DNA of 34,508 nt. Origin: Candidatus Desulfaltia bathyphila. GTDB taxonomy: Bacteria > Desulfobacterota > Desulfobacteria > Desulfobacterales > ETH-SRB1. This document shows, piece after piece, positions 15,889 to 25,317 of the stretch. The notes under the pieces were generated by a model. The model saw nothing but the letters and a program-made list of their open reading frames with translations. It did not search any database and was not told the DNA's origin. A program made the translations under genes and the position numbers. The stretch's first letter is position 1. Each line of letters begins with the position of its first letter. The stretch covers positions 1 through 34,508 of the forward strand of contig JACNLL010000042.1 in NCBI GenBank assembly GCA_014381545.1, in the 5' to 3' direction.

Positions 15889-16188
15889 TTATAACAAGGT
15901 TTCAGATAATCTGGACAGACTGCTGACAATGAAGGTGCGGAGAAAAATAATCACCAAAAAAACAATAATCGGTGAAAGATCAATACCACCGAAGTTAACA
16001 GGAAGGAATTGGCGTATGCGATATAGAACCGGTTCGGTAACATTGTGAATAAAACGAACAATAGGATTATAAGGATCCGGATTCACCCAGGACAAGACAG
16101 CCCGTGCTACAACAATCCACATAAAGCAAAGCAAAACAATATCAATGACCTTTGCTACAGCTATTAAAAGATAACCAACTATAAACAT
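15889..16188 (-). CDS. YggT family integral membrane protein
   Basis: The 99-residue protein has two hydrophobic segments (about 4-28 and 70-92). Between them is the family core WVNPDPYNPIVRFIHNVTEPVLYRIRQFLP, in which the N-P-D-P-Y-N-P and T-E-P-x-L motifs are diagnostic. The biochemical function of YggT is not established; it is linked to cell division, osmotic tolerance or cofactor assembly in different lineages. It is the first gene of the minus-strand yggT-divIVA-pilT-pilU group and is divergent from proC, a common arrangement. Confidence 0.85.
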   Translation of the reverse strand: MFIVGYLLIAVAKVIDIVLLCFMWIVVARAVLSWVNPDPYNPIVRFIHNVTEPVLYRIRQFLPVNFGGIDLSPIIVFLVIIFLRTFIVSSLSRLSETLL

Positions 16189-16354
16189 ACAAAAACCTTA
16201 TATTTTAATTTTTTTGTTCCAGCCACTGGTTGTGATTATAAAAAATCGACCCCATTTAATATAAAAACTAAATATTTCTAAATGATAAGTCAAGATGTTT
16301 CAAGCAAAATCATTGACATGCCATATATCAAACCGCTATTTATATGTTTAAATA

Positions 16355-16410
16355 GGTTCAGGGTTCAGAGGTTCAGAGGTTCAATTAACCCTGAACCGGG
16401 AACCCTGAAC
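16355..16410. repeat. GTTCA-type array with inverted arm before proC
   Basis: Units of GGTTCAG or GGTTCAGA repeat at 16355-16383 and are followed by an inverted arm, CTGAACCGGGAACCCTGAAC (16391-16410). The array ends 10 bases before the proC ribosome-binding site and keeps the frame open to an upstream ATG (16282), which is not the real start. It resembles the heptamer array in front of ftsH. Confidence 0.65.
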
Positions 16411-16428
16411 TTTATATATGGAGGCAGC

Positions 16429-17280
16429 ATGTCTGAGATTAACAAGAAAATCGGTTTTATTGGGGCCGGCAATATGGGGGAAGCATTTGTTGGGGCTATT
16501 ATAAAATCTAACATATTATCTCCTTCAATGATATATGTCAGCGATATAAATAAAGATCGCCTGAATGTTTTGCGCTCATCTTACGGCATATCCGTTTTAA
16601 GCGACAATGTTGAACTTTTTTCGACATGCGATATTATTGTACTTGCTGTAAAACCACAGCATATAGGGCAGGTACTCTCTCAAATTGCGGAGCAAAAGGG
16701 CTACAAAATTCATAACCAAAAACTGGTTGTTTCAATTGCAGCAGGAATTCCTCTGCGAAAAATTGAAGATATTCTTTATGCACCTCTTGACGAAAAATCC
16801 AGGATTAAGCTTCCTGTAATACGGGTGATGCCGAATACACCGGCTCTTGTTTTAGCCGGCATGGCCGGAATGAGCGCAAACAGACATGCTTCAGATGATG
16901 ATATCAAAATCGTCAGATCCATTCTTGAAGCAATGGGCAAAGTAATCGAATTTAATGAAGAAGATATCGATGCTGTAACCGCTCTGTCAGGTTCAGGGCC
17001 GGCCTATGTTTTTTATTTTATAGAATCTATGATCGAAGGAGGCATCTGTGTTGGTCTTGAACCGAATTATGCTGCAACGCTGACCATTGCAACCTTAAAA
17101 GGAGCTGTTAAGCTCATGGAAGAACTGAATGAATCCCCGGAACTTCTTCGCCGGAAAGTAACCTCTCCCGGTGGCACAACTGAAGCAGCCTTCAAAGTAC
17201 TGGACAAAAACCAGGTCAAGCAAAGCATAATCGAGGCAATAGCCGCGGCAGCCAACCGCTCAAAGGAGCTTAGCGGTTAA
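16429..17280 (+). CDS. proC: Pyrroline-5-carboxylate reductase
   Basis: ProC reduces 1-pyrroline-5-carboxylate to proline with NAD(P)H. From ATG 16429 the product is 283 residues and begins MSEINKKIGFIGAGNMGEAF, with the Rossmann GxGxxG motif where expected and a GGAGG site (16420-16424) just upstream. An earlier in-frame ATG (16282) only adds repeat-encoded residues. Other family motifs are IIVLAVKPQ, VRVMPNTPALV and the C-terminal signature ALSGSGPAYVFYFIESMIEGG, followed by VTSPGGTTEAAF. It is divergent from yggT and convergent with sdhB. Confidence 0.96.
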   Translation: MSEINKKIGFIGAGNMGEAFVGAIIKSNILSPSMIYVSDINKDRLNVLRSSYGISVLSDNVELFSTCDIIVLAVKPQHIGQVLSQIAEQKGYKIHNQKLVVSIAAGIPLRKIEDILYAPLDEKSRIKLPVIRVMPNTPALVLAGMAGMSANRHASDDDIKIVRSILEAMGKVIEFNEEDIDAVTALSGSGPAYVFYFIESMIEGGICVGLEPNYAATLTIATLKGAVKLMEELNESPELLRRKVTSPGGTTEAAFKVLDKNQVKQSIIEAIAAAANRSKELSG

Positions 17281-17304
17281 ACTGCCGTGTTAAAAAGAAA
17301 CAGT

Positions 17305-18069
17305 TTAAAAAAGGCCTGACTTTATAAATTCGCGGTTTAAGCGGGCAATATTGGTTATTGAAATTTCCTTTGGACATTCTGCTTCACATTCTCTGTGGTT
17401 TGTGCAGTTTCCAAAACATTGCCTGTCCATCTCATTAACCATAGCCATAACACGAATCATTGCTTCAGGCTTTCCCTGGGGCAGCAAAGCAAGATGAGAA
17501 ATCTTTGCTCCAACAAAGAGCATTGCGGATGCATTTGGGCATGAAGCAACACACGCGCCGCATCCTATGCATGCGGCTGCATCCATCGCTGTTTCTGCTG
17601 TTTCCTGGGGGATTGGGATGGCGTTTGCATCCGGCGCTTTGCCCGCGTTTACAGAAATATAGCCGCCTGCCTGAATGATTTTATCCAGAGGGCTGCGATC
17701 CACAACCAGGTCTTTGATTATTTTAAATGCCCTTGACCGCCACGGCTCAATTACAAGGGTATCGCCGTCTGCAAAATGCCTCATGTGGAGCTGGCAAAGT
17801 GTTGTGCCTTTTTCCGGTCCATGGGCGCGGCCGTTTATCATAGTTCCGCACGTCCCGCATATTCCTTCCCTGCAATCATGGTCAAATGCAACAGGGTCTT
17901 TCCCTTCAAGGGTAAGCCGTTCGTTTATGACGTCTATCATCTCAAGAAACGACATGTCGGTTGATATGTCATCGGCATAATATGTTTCAAAGCCGTTATT
18001 ATCCGGCCCATTTTGTCTCCAGATCTTTAATGTTAAATTTATGTTTTTTTTATCTGTTGTCGATGTCAC
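17305..18069 (-). CDS. sdhB: Succinate dehydrogenase/fumarate reductase iron-sulfur subunit
   Basis: This subunit carries electrons between the flavoprotein and the membrane quinone. The 254-residue protein has the plant-type [2Fe-2S] ligands in [10 protein letters not shown] and the later C of TTLCQLHM. The C-terminal ferredoxin-like cysteines are [12 protein letters not shown] and [16 protein letters not shown] for the [4Fe-4S] and [3Fe-4S] clusters. Length and motifs are typical of type B enzymes. The ATG overlaps the sdhA stop by 4 bases, so the two are translationally coupled. The operon order is sdhC-sdhA-sdhB. Confidence 0.95.
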   Translation of the reverse strand: MTSTTDKKNINLTLKIWRQNGPDNNGFETYYADDISTDMSFLEMIDVINERLTLEGKDPVAFDHDCREGICGTCGTMINGRAHGPEKGTTLCQLHMRHFADGDTLVIEPWRSRAFKIIKDLVVDRSPLDKIIQAGGYISVNAGKAPDANAIPIPQETAETAMDAAACIGCGACVASCPNASAMLFVGAKISHLALLPQGKPEAMIRVMAMVNEMDRQCFGNCTNHRECEAECPKEISITNIARLNREFIKSGLF

Positions 18070-19979
18070 TTGTAACTCCTTTGACTTAATTCTACATTCT
18101 CAAAGGCAAGAGGTTCCTTGTGAAATACCGGCTCGTTATCATCCCCTGCAAACTCCCATGCGGCAACATGGCAGAAGTCTTTATCATTACGTTTTGCCTC
18201 ATTTTCTTCTGTTTGGTATGCTTCGTTGAAGTGGCTCCCGCATGATTCTTTACGCGCCAGAGCATCGATTACCATCAGCTCTCCGAATTCAAGAAAATCG
18301 GCGACGCGGCCGGCTCGCTCCAAACTCTGATTGAATTCTTTGCCTGATCCCGGGACAATAACATTTTCCCAGAATTCTTCTCTTAGTTCGCGGATTAGGT
18401 TTTGCGCCCTTAACAATTGCTCACTATTTCTTGACATGCCGCAGTGTTCCCATAAAATTGAGCCCAGTTCTTTATGGAAATCATCAACAGTGCGCTTTCC
18501 CTTTATTGACAGGAGCCTGTTTATGCGTGATTCAGATTTTTTTGCAGCATCTTTGAATTCAGGGTGGTCGGCTGTTACTTTCTGCATGCTGGTTTCTGCA
18601 AGATATCCGCCTATTGTGTAAGGCAATATGAAATACCCATCAGCCAGTCCCTGCATCAGAGCGCTTGCTCCAAGGCGATTTGCTCCATGATCCGAAAAGT
18701 TGGCTTCACCGATTACAAAAAGACCGGGGACAGTAGACATCAGATTGTAATCAACCCACAGCCCGCCCATAGTGTAGTGAACAGCGGGATAGATCATCAT
18801 GGGATTTTCACAAGGATTATCGCCTGTAATTTTTTCGTACATCTGAAAAAGATTGCCGTATTTTTTTATAATAACATCCTTGCCGTCCCTTTTAATTGCA
18901 TCATCAAAGTCAAGGTATACGGCGAGCCCGGTTTCGCCAACCCCCTTGCCCATGTCACATTGCATTTTAGCGTTGCGTGAGGCCACATCTCGTGGAACAA
19001 GGTTGCCGAAAGCAGGATACCTGTTTTCAAGATAATAATCCCTTTCCGATTCCGGGATTTGATCCGGAGACCGTTTGTCTCCTGGATTTTTGGGGACCCA
19101 TACGCGGCCGTCGTTTCTCAGGCTTTCACTCATAAGTGTAAGCTTGGATTGATAGGCGCCGTGCACAGGTATGCATGTGGGATGAATTTGCGTAAAACAG
19201 GGGTTTGCAAAAAAGGCTCCTTTTTTATAAGCTTTAAAGTTTGCTGTGACATTGGATGTCATGGCATTTGTAGAAAGAAAAAAAACATTGCTGTAGCCGC
19301 CTGTAGCCAGAACAACGGCATCCGCGGCATGAGTTTCGATTGTACCGGTGATCAGACTTCTTGTAACAACCCCTCTTGCCTTATTGTTGACCAATACAAT
19401 ATCCAGTATTTCCCGGCGGGGAAACGTTTTGATTTTGCCTTCTGCAATCTGGCGCATTAATGCGCCGTAAGCTCCGAGGAGAAGTTGCTGGCCTGTCTGG
19501 CCGCGTGAGTAAAAGGTTCTGGATACCTGCGCGCCGCCAAAAGAGCGATTTGCGAGCAGGCCGCCATAGTCGCGTGCGAAAGGCACTCCTTGAGCAACAC
19601 AATGATCAATAATATTATTACTTATCTGGGCAAGGCGGTAAACATTGGCTTCTCTTGATCGGAAGTCGCCCCCCTTTATAGTGTCATAAAACAGGCGCCA
19701 TATACTATCGCCGTCATTTGAATAATTTTTGGCAGCGTTAATTCCGCCCTGAGCCGATATGCTATGGGCGCGGCGAGGGGTATCCTGCAAGCAGAAACTT
19801 TTTATGTTATAGCCAAGTTCGGCAAGTGTGGCAGATACGGAAGCTCCGGCAAGGCCGGTTCCAACCACAATAATATCAAGTTTTTTTTTATTTGCAGGAC
19901 TGACAAGCTTTAGCTCAAAAAGATTTCTATCCCACTTCTCTGTTAGCAGACCTCCGGGAATTTTTGCGTCAAGTTGCAT
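18066..19979 (-). CDS. sdhA: Succinate dehydrogenase/fumarate reductase flavoprotein subunit
   Basis: This subunit interconverts succinate and fumarate at a covalently bound FAD on the cytoplasmic face. The 637-residue protein has the dinucleotide motif [11 protein letters not shown] (38-48), and HSISAQGG with His72 as the expected FAD attachment site. Active-site segments are [28 protein letters not shown], the [11 protein letters not shown] motif and [18 protein letters not shown]. It begins [17 protein letters not shown], like flavoproteins of the one-membrane-subunit (type B) class. The direction of catalysis cannot be decided from sequence; in sulfate reducers such enzymes often run as succinate dehydrogenase in the citric acid cycle or as fumarate reductase in its reverse. 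Confidence 0.96.
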   Translation of the reverse strand: MQLDAKIPGGLLTEKWDRNLFELKLVSPANKKKLDIIVVGTGLAGASVSATLAELGYNIKSFCLQDTPRRAHSISAQGGINAAKNYSNDGDSIWRLFYDTIKGGDFRSREANVYRLAQISNNIIDHCVAQGVPFARDYGGLLANRSFGGAQVSRTFYSRGQTGQQLLLGAYGALMRQIAEGKIKTFPRREILDIVLVNNKARGVVTRSLITGTIETHAADAVVLATGGYSNVFFLSTNAMTSNVTANFKAYKKGAFFANPCFTQIHPTCIPVHGAYQSKLTLMSESLRNDGRVWVPKNPGDKRSPDQIPESERDYYLENRYPAFGNLVPRDVASRNAKMQCDMGKGVGETGLAVYLDFDDAIKRDGKDVIIKKYGNLFQMYEKITGDNPCENPMMIYPAVHYTMGGLWVDYNLMSTVPGLFVIGEANFSDHGANRLGASALMQGLADGYFILPYTIGGYLAETSMQKVTADHPEFKDAAKKSESRINRLLSIKGKRTVDDFHKELGSILWEHCGMSRNSEQLLRAQNLIRELREEFWENVIVPGSGKEFNQSLERAGRVADFLEFGELMVIDALARKESCGSHFNEAYQTEENEAKRNDKDFCHVAAWEFAGDDNEPVFHKEPLAFENVELSQRSYK

Positions 19980-19991
19980 ATTTTTTGATCC

Positions 19992-20630
19992 TCAAATAAG
20001 CGAAACATAGACCGGGAGAAAACCAAATCCCACACCGAAAATCAGACTGATTACAATGCCTGCTATTCTTATAAGGGGCATATATTTAGGATGATTGACG
20101 CCTATGGTTTGGAATAGACTCCAAAAAGCGTGGCTGATATGGATTGCTAAAACAATCATTGCGGCAATGTATATGACAATATATAAAGGGTTTGCAAAAG
20201 CTTCAGCCACAATTTGGAAAATAGTATTGTTTGTTTTATCCGCAAAATGAAAGTTAATAAGGTGAAAAATGATAAATGCAAGAATAATAAAACCGCTGTA
20301 CGGCATGGTTGCCGAACCTAAGCTGCGGCCGCCTGCGCTTTTATAAACCTTATACTTGATCGGTCTGGCGAGAATGTTTTGATAAAACAGAACAGATCCG
20401 ATTAAAATATGCATAATGATCAAAAACAAAAGTCCAAGTTCTATTAGGGTTATAACCGGGCCAAATGTATGAAGACGTTCGACATAAGAGTTGAAGGCAT
20501 TTTCGCCGCCGTAAAGAGTAAGGTTGCCGGCAAGATGTGCCATAAGAAAGCAGATAAAGCTCAGTCCTGTTACAGCCATTATCAGCTTTTTGCCGATGGA
20601 AGTTTTAAATGTATTTGTAAACCAGCTCAT
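19992..20630 (-). CDS. sdhC: Succinate dehydrogenase/fumarate reductase cytochrome b subunit (type B)
   Basis: The single membrane subunit holds two hemes b and the menaquinone site. The 212-residue protein has five hydrophobic segments. Candidate heme histidines are MAHLAGNL, IMHILIGS, IFHLINFHF and AIHISHAF. One long subunit rather than separate SdhC and SdhD defines the type B arrangement. I start at ATG 20630 (MSWFTNTFKTSIGKKL), the usual family N-terminus. A TTG seven codons upstream is also in frame. A good sigma-70 promoter lies 45-75 bases upstream, and this is the first gene of sdhCAB. Confidence 0.92.
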   Translation of the reverse strand: MSWFTNTFKTSIGKKLIMAVTGLSFICFLMAHLAGNLTLYGGENAFNSYVERLHTFGPVITLIELGLLFLIIMHILIGSVLFYQNILARPIKYKVYKSAGGRSLGSATMPYSGFIILAFIIFHLINFHFADKTNNTIFQIVAEAFANPLYIVIYIAAMIVLAIHISHAFWSLFQTIGVNHPKYMPLIRIAGIVISLIFGVGFGFLPVYVSLI

Positions 20631-20675
20631 ATTTTTCTTTACATTGCGCAATGATTTTGATTTGAACCCGTTGTT

Positions 20676-20704
20676 TTTCTAAGTAGTTCTGCCTGATCTG
20701 TCAA
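20676..20704 (-). promoter_or_regulatory. Predicted sigma-70 promoter of sdhCAB
   Basis: TTGACA (20704-20699) and TAGAAA (20681-20676) on the minus strand have ideal 17-base spacing. Transcription would begin near 20668, about 38 bases before the sdhC ATG. No operator could be recognised. Confidence 0.55.
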
Positions 20705-20785
20705 TATAATTCTTGAGCCTCCACAAACAACAAACCATCCAAATTCCTTGACACTATAGCCTGATTTATATTATTTCTATAATTT

Positions 20786-21072
20786 AAGTTTCGCACCCTT
20801 GATTTCTATCAAGCTCAAGGCGGTAAAGGAGCCAAATTCAATTTTTCAAGCGAAATGATTTATCTGTCTTTTTTAACCAGCACTCCACGACTTGTGCCAA
20901 GAACAGGCACAAGGGATATATAACATACTGAACTCATACGTGGTTTCAAGCAGTGTCTTAATGTTTGTTATTGGTGCCGTTGTCGAAGTTTAAGGTATAA
21001 TATTTCGCTTTAAAAATTTATTTTGGCCCTTACCGTTTAGAGACTTTAATAAATAAAAAGGGTGCGAAACTT
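20786..21072. repeat. 287-bp element with perfect 15-bp terminal inverted repeats, between sdhC and tolQ
   Basis: AAGTTTCGCACCCTT (20786-20800) is matched by its exact inverse complement at 21058-21072. The repeats continue inward imperfectly: the left side has CGGTAAAGGAGCC and further on AAGCGAAAT, and the right side has ATTTCGCTT and then GGCCCTTACCG. This gives arms of roughly 75 bases. The centre holds an 8-bp hairpin, CTTGTGCC/GGCACAAG (20891-20913). A 10-bp direct repeat, CTATAATTTA, lies at 20777-20786 and 21087-21096. There is no open reading frame. It is probably a non-autonomous inserted element and fills most of the divergent promoter region. Confidence 0.75.
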
Positions 21073-21087
21073 GAGTATTAAGATTAC

Positions 21088-21093
21088 TATAAT
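21088..21093 (+). promoter_or_regulatory. Possible -10 box of the tol-pal operon
   Basis: A perfect TATAAT lies 33 bases before the tolQ ATG. No good -35 lies 16-18 bases upstream; the position is occupied by the terminal inverted repeat of the 287-bp element (21065-21070 reads CGAAAC). A separate TTGACA at 20748-20753 lies on the far side of the element. Confidence 0.35.
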
Positions 21094-21125
21094 TTATATT
21101 AAATTAATCAACCGGAGATGTTTTT

Positions 21126-21860
21126 ATGATTCAGACTGATTTGATCCACATGGTATATAATGCTTGTCTTATGGTGCAGTTTGTGTTGCTTATCCTGCTT
21201 TTTTTTTCCATTACATCATGGGCCATTATGATAGTTAAATATCGATATATCAAAAGAGCATTTAAGGAGTCGGTATATTTTACAGATTTTTTCTGGAAAA
21301 GCCGCGATCTTTCCGATGCTTTTGTAAAGGCCAAACATCTTCAAGGAAGTCCTGTTGCAAGAATCTTCCGTGTAGGATATTTTGAGCTTAAAAAACTAAG
21401 CCAGTCAGGTGTTTCAGTAACATCTCAATCTCAACGATCATCTGAGACTGAAATTCCATCATTAAACGCCAAATTCGCAGGCATAGATAATCTCAAGAGA
21501 GCTTTGCGACGGGCAATTAATACAGAAACAACCCGAATGACCCATCTTGTTCCTTTTCTTGCCACAACCGGCAATACAACTCCCTTTATTGGTTTGTTTG
21601 GCACAGTATGGGGTATCATGAATTCTTTTCATGGTATCGGGCTTAAAGGTTCGGCCAGTCTGGCTGTTGTAGCTCCTGGAATTTCCGAGGCGCTCATTGC
21701 AACAGCAGCAGGTTTGGCTGTGGCAATACCTGCGGTTATTGCTTTTAACTACTTTATGCAGAAAATAAGAATTATTGAAACCGAACTACAAAGTTTTTCC
21801 GCAGATTTTCTTAATATTATTGAGCGGGACTTATTAAGTGAAAAGGAGAGTGGCAAATGA
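21126..21860 (+). CDS. tolQ: TolQ, MotA/TolQ/ExbB proton channel protein
   Basis: TolQ forms the proton channel with TolR that energises TolA in outer-membrane constriction and integrity. The 244-residue protein has TM1 at about 14-38 (MVQFVLLILLFFSITSWAIMIV). The conserved C-terminal MotA/ExbB block includes FLATTGNTTPFIGLFGTVWGIMNSFHGIG and PGISEALIATAAGLAVAIPAVIAFNYF, containing TM2 and TM3 with their channel threonines. A cytoplasmic loop of about 100 residues includes a serine-rich insertion (QSGVSVTSQSQRSS). An ACCGGAG site lies upstream of the ATG. It overlaps tolR by 4 bases (ATGA) and heads a complete tol-pal cluster. Confidence 0.93.
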   Translation: MIQTDLIHMVYNACLMVQFVLLILLFFSITSWAIMIVKYRYIKRAFKESVYFTDFFWKSRDLSDAFVKAKHLQGSPVARIFRVGYFELKKLSQSGVSVTSQSQRSSETEIPSLNAKFAGIDNLKRALRRAINTETTRMTHLVPFLATTGNTTPFIGLFGTVWGIMNSFHGIGLKGSASLAVVAPGISEALIATAAGLAVAIPAVIAFNYFMQKIRIIETELQSFSADFLNIIERDLLSEKESGK

Positions 21861-22282
21861 CATCCGGCGACCACAATAGACTCATGTCGGATATAAATGT
21901 GACGCCGTTTGTTGATGTTATGTTAGTGCTATTGATCATTTTTATGGTAACCGCACCGATGATGATGCAAGGAGTAGATGTTTCTTTGCCGAAAACAGTT
22001 TCGGAACCCCTTTCTTCTAAAGAAGATTACATTGTTATTACTATTGACAGCAATAATCGGGTATATATTAATGATTACCACGTAACGCTTGATTTTCTTA
22101 AAGAAAAACTTATAAAAATTTTTGAGGGCCGTATCGACCGTGAGATATACCTTCGTGCTGACAAAGGAATTCCTTATGGGGTAGTAGTTCGTGTTATGTC
22201 GGAGATAAAAGGGGCGGGAATTGATAAGGTAGGTATGGTGACAGAGCCGATTATTGATGGGAACAAAAAGAAAAAAAGCTAA
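21857..22282 (+). CDS. tolR: TolR, ExbD/TolR family
   Basis: TolR is the partner of TolQ and has one N-terminal membrane anchor. The 141-residue protein opens with the ExbD/TolR signature SDINVTPFVDVMLVLLIIFMV, in which the Asp of P-F-V-D-V-M is the proton-conducting residue. The periplasmic domain contains IYLRADKGIPYGVVVRVMSEIKGAGIDKVGMVTE, as usual. The tolQ/tolR start-stop overlap implies coupled, stoichiometric synthesis. Confidence 0.94.
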   Translation: MTSGDHNRLMSDINVTPFVDVMLVLLIIFMVTAPMMMQGVDVSLPKTVSEPLSSKEDYIVITIDSNNRVYINDYHVTLDFLKEKLIKIFEGRIDREIYLRADKGIPYGVVVRVMSEIKGAGIDKVGMVTEPIIDGNKKKKS

Positions 22283-22288
22283 TGGCAA

Positions 22289-23170
22289 ATGAAAAAAAAT
22301 TTAAACCGTCATGCTTATTTGCTTCGAGTGATGGAAGAGGAACCGCGCGTCCTGTTTTTTACTTTTGCTGTTTCCGCAATATTGCATATGATCTTTTTTG
22401 CGGCTTTGATTTTTGTGCCCGGCCCAAAGCCATATAAACATTTTTCACCTTCTGTTATAAATGTCAGCATGGTTACATTACCTGGCCAGAAGAAAGCGCC
22501 GGGCAGACTAACCGGTTTTGAGCTGGAAAAGAAAATCGCAAAACCTGAAAAGGCGCCGGTTTCCAGGATTTCACCCGAAAGAGTCGCAAAATCGGATCGA
22601 GATTCCTCGAAAGCCATTTCTGTAAGCCCTAAAAGAAAGAGGATAAAAAAGTCGCTCAAAAAAAAGACTTTTAAATCTTCGAGGGTTGTGAAAAGCGTTA
22701 TTGCGCGGGTTGAAAAGAAGGTTGAGGAGGCAAGGCCAAATCCTGTTGCCGAGGCAATTGACCGTTTAAAAAATAAAGTGGCGATTGACCGTAAAGAGCC
22801 TCAATCAGGAACAGGCGCGACGTCATCTTCTATCAGCGTACCGGGCAGTCCTGGGGGCGGCGGAAAAAAAGCGCTTGAATTAATAGATATATATAGGGCG
22901 CAAATTTCATATTATATTGAAAAAAACTGGGCTTTTTCCAAACAGTTGGCTGGGGGGCGTACCGATTTGGCGGCTGTGGTGGTGATTAGGATTATGCGAA
23001 ATGGCGAGATTAAAGATGTTTGGTTTGAAAAAAAGTCAGGCAACAGCTATTTTGATGAGTCTGCCTATAAGGCGGTTATGAAATCAAATCCGCTTCCCAT
23101 GCTTCCAAAAGGGTATTTGCGCCCGTATTATAACCTTGGTCTGATTTTTACTCCATCAGGCTTGCGATAG
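22289..23170 (+). CDS. tolA: TolA/TonB-like energy-transducing protein
   Basis: The protein spans the periplasm, linking TolQR to TolB/Pal. Of its 293 residues, about 20-45 form a single membrane anchor. Residues 60-185 form a lysine-, proline- and serine-rich spacer. Residues about 195-290 form a TonB/TolA C-terminal domain (ISYYIEKNWAF, then VVVIRIMRNGEIKDVWFEKKSGNSYFDESAYKAV). The C-terminus fits the TonB_C or TolA_bind_tri type equally well, but its position between tolR and tolB makes TolA the functional call. The spacer is much shorter than in E. coli TolA and is not alanine-rich. Confidence 0.85.
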   Translation: MKKNLNRHAYLLRVMEEEPRVLFFTFAVSAILHMIFFAALIFVPGPKPYKHFSPSVINVSMVTLPGQKKAPGRLTGFELEKKIAKPEKAPVSRISPERVAKSDRDSSKAISVSPKRKRIKKSLKKKTFKSSRVVKSVIARVEKKVEEARPNPVAEAIDRLKNKVAIDRKEPQSGTGATSSSISVPGSPGGGGKKALELIDIYRAQISYYIEKNWAFSKQLAGGRTDLAAVVVIRIMRNGEIKDVWFEKKSGNSYFDESAYKAVMKSNPLPMLPKGYLRPYYNLGLIFTPSGLR

Positions 23171-23235
23171 GGCTTATTTAAAGAACCTGAAACCGATCAC
23201 TTTAGATAGAAGTATGATGGTTGATATTAATGTTT

Positions 23236-24579
23236 ATGAAACGTGTTAACAGATTGCGGGCATGGCCCGCTTATATTATCTTCCTGGTTATGATGGCATC
23301 CTTTTTGATTTGTCCTGCTTTGTGCCTGTCAGAATATGATTATGTTGATATAAACAGTCCTTTTCTGAGAAAGATACCGATTGCAATTCCATTATTTAAG
23401 ACCATGGCTAAAAGTCCGGTTGAGAAACGCTTGTCTGAAAAGGCTTCTGATCTGCTCTCTGAAACTTTGGAATTTACAGGTTATTTCAAAATGCTTGACC
23501 GGGATGCCTTTCTTGTTGATCCTGAGAAATCTGATATAACCGCTTTGAACATCAATTTTCAGAACTGGACAAGTATCGGCGCTGAACTTTTGATAACCGG
23601 AAGTCTCCAGGTTAAGGATGAGATTATTGACATGGAGCTCAGGTTGTATGATACTTTTAAATCAAGATTGCTAATAGGTAAAAGATACAGAGGATGGATA
23701 AATGATCAACGGAAAATGATACGTCGTTTTTGCAACGATGTTATTCATTGTCTAACCGGCAAAAGGGGTATTTTTGATAGTAAAATAGCTTTTATCTCAA
23801 CAGGCTCAGGGAATAAGGAGATATACATATGCGAATTTGATGGTTACAATCCGATCCAAAAAACTCATAATAAAAATATCACCCTTTCTCCGGCATGGTC
23901 GTGTGACGGAAAATGGATTGCTTACACTGCTTACAAAAAAGGCAGGCCTGATCTTTACATAGAGCATTTAAAGGAAAAACGCGGTTTTATAGTCGAAAAA
24001 AAAGGTATTAATATTACACCTGCCTGGGTTCCCGGCAAATTTGCATTGGCTGCGACTCTTTCATTTTCAGGTGACCCGGAAATTTATATGTTGACCGGAA
24101 CCGGTAAAATTATTAAGAAATTGACTAACAAACGGGGAATTGATGTGTCCCCTTCATGGTCTCCGGACGGTAAAAAGATGGCCTTTGTATCAAACAGGTC
24201 TGGAACGCCGCAGATTTATATTATGGATATTGATTCCAGAAACGTCGAAAGATTAACTTTTCAGGGGCGATACAATACATCACCAAGCTGGTCTCCAGAT
24301 GGGGACAAGATAGCCTATTGCGGCATGGAAAACGGAGAATTTAATATCTATGTAATTGGTGTTGACGGCAATGACCTGCTTCAATTGACCTTTAATGAGG
24401 GAGACAATGAATCCCCTTCATGGTCGCCGGATGGAAGCCTTATCGCTTTTAGTTCAAACAGAGAAGGCCCTTATAGAATTTATGTTATGAGCGCCTATGG
24501 AACCGACCAGAGATCTTTGCTTGCCCTGCCGGGTGAGCAAACAAATCCGAGATGGTCGCCAGGCATAGTAAGTAATTAA
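23236..24579 (+). CDS. tolB: TolB, periplasmic beta-propeller of the Tol-Pal system
   Basis: TolB binds Pal and TolA in the periplasm. From ATG 23236 the product is 447 residues. It begins with an export signal ([20 protein letters not shown] and onwards, cleavage near the C-L-S region). An N-terminal alpha/beta domain follows (about 30-170, with IPIAIPLFK and [11 protein letters not shown]). The six-bladed propeller shows repeated S-P-S-W-S-P-D-G blocks (for example [17 protein letters not shown]) with Y-I-M-D or Y-V-M strands. An ATG at 23230 and a TTG at 23221 are alternative starts; none has a clear Shine-Dalgarno. Confidence 0.94.
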   Translation: MKRVNRLRAWPAYIIFLVMMASFLICPALCLSEYDYVDINSPFLRKIPIAIPLFKTMAKSPVEKRLSEKASDLLSETLEFTGYFKMLDRDAFLVDPEKSDITALNINFQNWTSIGAELLITGSLQVKDEIIDMELRLYDTFKSRLLIGKRYRGWINDQRKMIRRFCNDVIHCLTGKRGIFDSKIAFISTGSGNKEIYICEFDGYNPIQKTHNKNITLSPAWSCDGKWIAYTAYKKGRPDLYIEHLKEKRGFIVEKKGINITPAWVPGKFALAATLSFSGDPEIYMLTGTGKIIKKLTNKRGIDVSPSWSPDGKKMAFVSNRSGTPQIYIMDIDSRNVERLTFQGRYNTSPSWSPDGDKIAYCGMENGEFNIYVIGVDGNDLLQLTFNEGDNESPSWSPDGSLIAFSSNREGPYRIYVMSAYGTDQRSLLALPGEQTNPRWSPGIVSN

Positions 24580-24611
24580 AATATGGCAGACTTATAATAA
24601 AGGAGGAGAAA

Positions 24612-25199
24612 ATGCGGAAAAAAATATGGATAAGTTTGGTTTTATTGCTGGTAATTCCTGGATTGCTGTGTATTGCTTCATGCGCTAAAAAGGCTGTTAA
24701 GGTTGAGCCTGCTGAGGTTGTGTCGGCTGAGGATGAGGCAGCAAGAAAGGCTGCCGCCGAAGCGGCTGAAAGAGCAGAGCAGGAAAAGCTGGCAAAGCAG
24801 CGGGCTATTGAGGTGCAGCGCCTGAAAGAGGAGCAGGCGGCGCGTGAGAAGATGGCTGCCAGGAATATGTTCATTAATGAAAATATTTATTTTGACTTTG
24901 ACAAGTATAATCTTCTTCCTTTGGCCCGGAAGATTTTAAAGAGAAAAGCAGATTGGCTGTGGAATAATCCCGACGTGTCCGTGATTATTGAGGGGCATTG
25001 TGATGAACGCGGCACCAATGAGTACAACCTTGCTCTTGGAGACAGGCGGGCCGAAAGCGCAAAGGCATACCTGGTTGATCTAGGTATTGCCAGAGCTCGA
25101 CTGACAACTGTAAGCTATGGTGAAGAACGTCCTGTAGATCCCGGCCACAATGAAGTTGCCTGGGCAAAAAACAGGCGGGCCCATTTCACAATAGAATAA
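24612..25199 (+). CDS. pal: Peptidoglycan-associated lipoprotein Pal
   Basis: Pal tethers the outer membrane to peptidoglycan. The 195-residue precursor has a signal peptide ending in the lipobox I-A-S-C (Cys24). A highly charged, alanine/glutamate-rich helical segment follows (about 32-85). The OmpA-like domain begins [11 protein letters not shown], with the peptidoglycan-binding core [26 protein letters not shown] and the C-terminal NRRAHFTIE. The helical spacer between the lipid anchor and the OmpA domain is longer than in E. coli Pal. GGAGGAG precedes the ATG. Confidence 0.96.
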   Translation: MRKKIWISLVLLLVIPGLLCIASCAKKAVKVEPAEVVSAEDEAARKAAAEAAERAEQEKLAKQRAIEVQRLKEEQAAREKMAARNMFINENIYFDFDKYNLLPLARKILKRKADWLWNNPDVSVIIEGHCDERGTNEYNLALGDRRAESAKAYLVDLGIARARLTTVSYGEERPVDPGHNEVAWAKNRRAHFTIE

Positions 25200-25237
25200 A
25201 CTAAGGATCATCTCCAAAAGAGTTTGTAGGATCATAA

Positions 25238-25280
25238 GGATTGAAGATTCCCTGTAGCAAGCTACAGGGTTCTTCAATCC
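25238..25280. repeat. Strong hairpin between pal and cpoB
   Basis: GGATTGAAGA (25238-25247) pairs with TCTTCAATCC (25271-25280), and inside it CCCTGTAG (25250-25257) pairs with CTACAGGG (25262-25269) around a CAAG tetraloop. No T run follows, so it is more likely a palindromic repeat or mRNA-processing/stabilising hairpin than an efficient terminator. It could lower expression of cpoB relative to pal. Confidence 0.6.
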
Positions 25281-25317
25281 TCGAACCCTTTGCATCGAAA
25301 GCTTTAATATGTTTGTT

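Noticed and set aside
16282-16428. ATG at 16282 as the proC start
   Set aside because: The extension is repeat-derived and precedes the Rossmann strand that normally opens ProC; GGAGG supports ATG 16429.
17273-17312. Possible terminator hairpin between proC and sdhB (TTAAACTG/CAGTTTAA)
   Set aside because: The stem is AT-rich with an 18-base loop, so stability would be poor; not strong enough to list.
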